Shown here piece by piece: positions 5,817 through 5,949 of a stretch of DNA of 5,949 nt (position 1 is its first letter; every line of letters begins with the position of its first letter). This DNA comes from Clostridiales bacterium (lineage in GTDB: Bacteria; Bacillota; Clostridia; Oscillospirales; Acutalibacteraceae): the NCBI GenBank assembly GCA_012522615.1, contig JAAYKB010000014.1, forward strand, positions 1-5,949, in the 5' to 3' direction. Under the pieces are notes generated by a model. That model saw only the letters and a list, made by a program, of their open reading frames with translations. It was not told where the DNA came from and made no database searches. Position numbers and translations under genes: made by a program.

Positions 5817-5949
5817 TTAAATCCATCCTCGGAGTTTAACCGCCTCTGCTACACGGTTAATAGCAATCACATAGGCGGCATCCCGCATATACAAGCCTTT
5901 ATCCTGCGCTAAATCGTGAACCGCATGGAACGCCGAGGTCATTTTGAAA
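5817..5949 (-). CDS. gdhA: Glutamate dehydrogenase, C-terminal end (partial)
   Basis: Only the last 43 codons are in the window; the gene continues past 5949. The sequence begins FKMTSAFHAVHDLA and ends MRDAAYVIAINRVAEAVKLRGWI before TAA. This closely fits the end of Glu/Leu/Phe/Val dehydrogenases of the RocG/GudB/GluD type, which end in 'MR.AAY....+..AEA...RGW'. The enzyme converts glutamate and NAD(P)+ to 2-oxoglutarate and ammonium in the cytoplasm. In anaerobic amino-acid fermenters it is usually the NAD-linked catabolic form, but the cofactor cannot be judged from this piece. The next gene on the same strand starts 84 bp downstream, across a hairpin. Confidence 0.88.
   Translation of the reverse strand, partial: FKMTSAFHAVHDLAQDKGLYMRDAAYVIAINRVAEAVKLRGWI

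Overview
The window looks like chromosomal DNA of a moderate-GC anaerobic Firmicute, probably class Clostridia. The class assignment is inference. It rests on a RocG/GudB/GluD-type glutamate dehydrogenase C-terminus, a DacF-like D,D-carboxypeptidase with strong GGGGAGG-type ribosome binding sites, and a sortase-anchor tail with the FPQTGDN motif usual in gut Clostridia. Every intact gene is on the minus strand.

Right to left, in the direction of transcription: (1) 5817-5949 is the last 43 codons of a glutamate dehydrogenase gene, followed by a strong AT-rich hairpin with a U-tract at 5763-5799. (2) 2595-5732 encodes an unusual 1045-residue multidomain protein. It has an N-terminal GAF-like sensory module, a helical middle, a PEP synthase/PPDK-type ATP-grasp (pyruvate phosphate dikinase N-terminal) domain, a conserved linker domain with GPGRWGSRGD and GTHFFQ motifs, and a C-terminal minimal nucleotidyltransferase domain. 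It shows no phosphohistidine swivelling domain or PEP-binding barrel, so it is unlikely to be a true PEP synthase. (3) 1239-2492 encodes a secreted serine-type D-Ala-D-Ala carboxypeptidase (DacF-like), closed by a good intrinsic terminator at 1184-1223. The two intact genes are 102 bp apart with no clear terminator between them and may share a transcript.

The left end (1-1151) is different. It is a patchwork of broken coding pieces with no intact gene. Positions 1-151 hold a minus-strand Ser/Thr/Lys-rich fragment. It abuts, at about 130-155, a plus-strand, AT-rich, 5'-truncated PD-(D/E)XK-nuclease-like gene that ends at 463. Next come an unidentified minus-strand fragment (542-733) and the C-terminal remnant of a sortase-anchored surface protein (801-1106) with an in-frame stop just upstream. 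This looks like an eroded accessory region next to a stable core block.

No tRNA, rRNA, CRISPR array or complete mobile element was seen. The candidate for an under-described system is the sensor/ATP-grasp/nucleotidyltransferase fusion. This overall family is, as far as I recall, found in several bacterial groups, but I know of no firmly assigned function.
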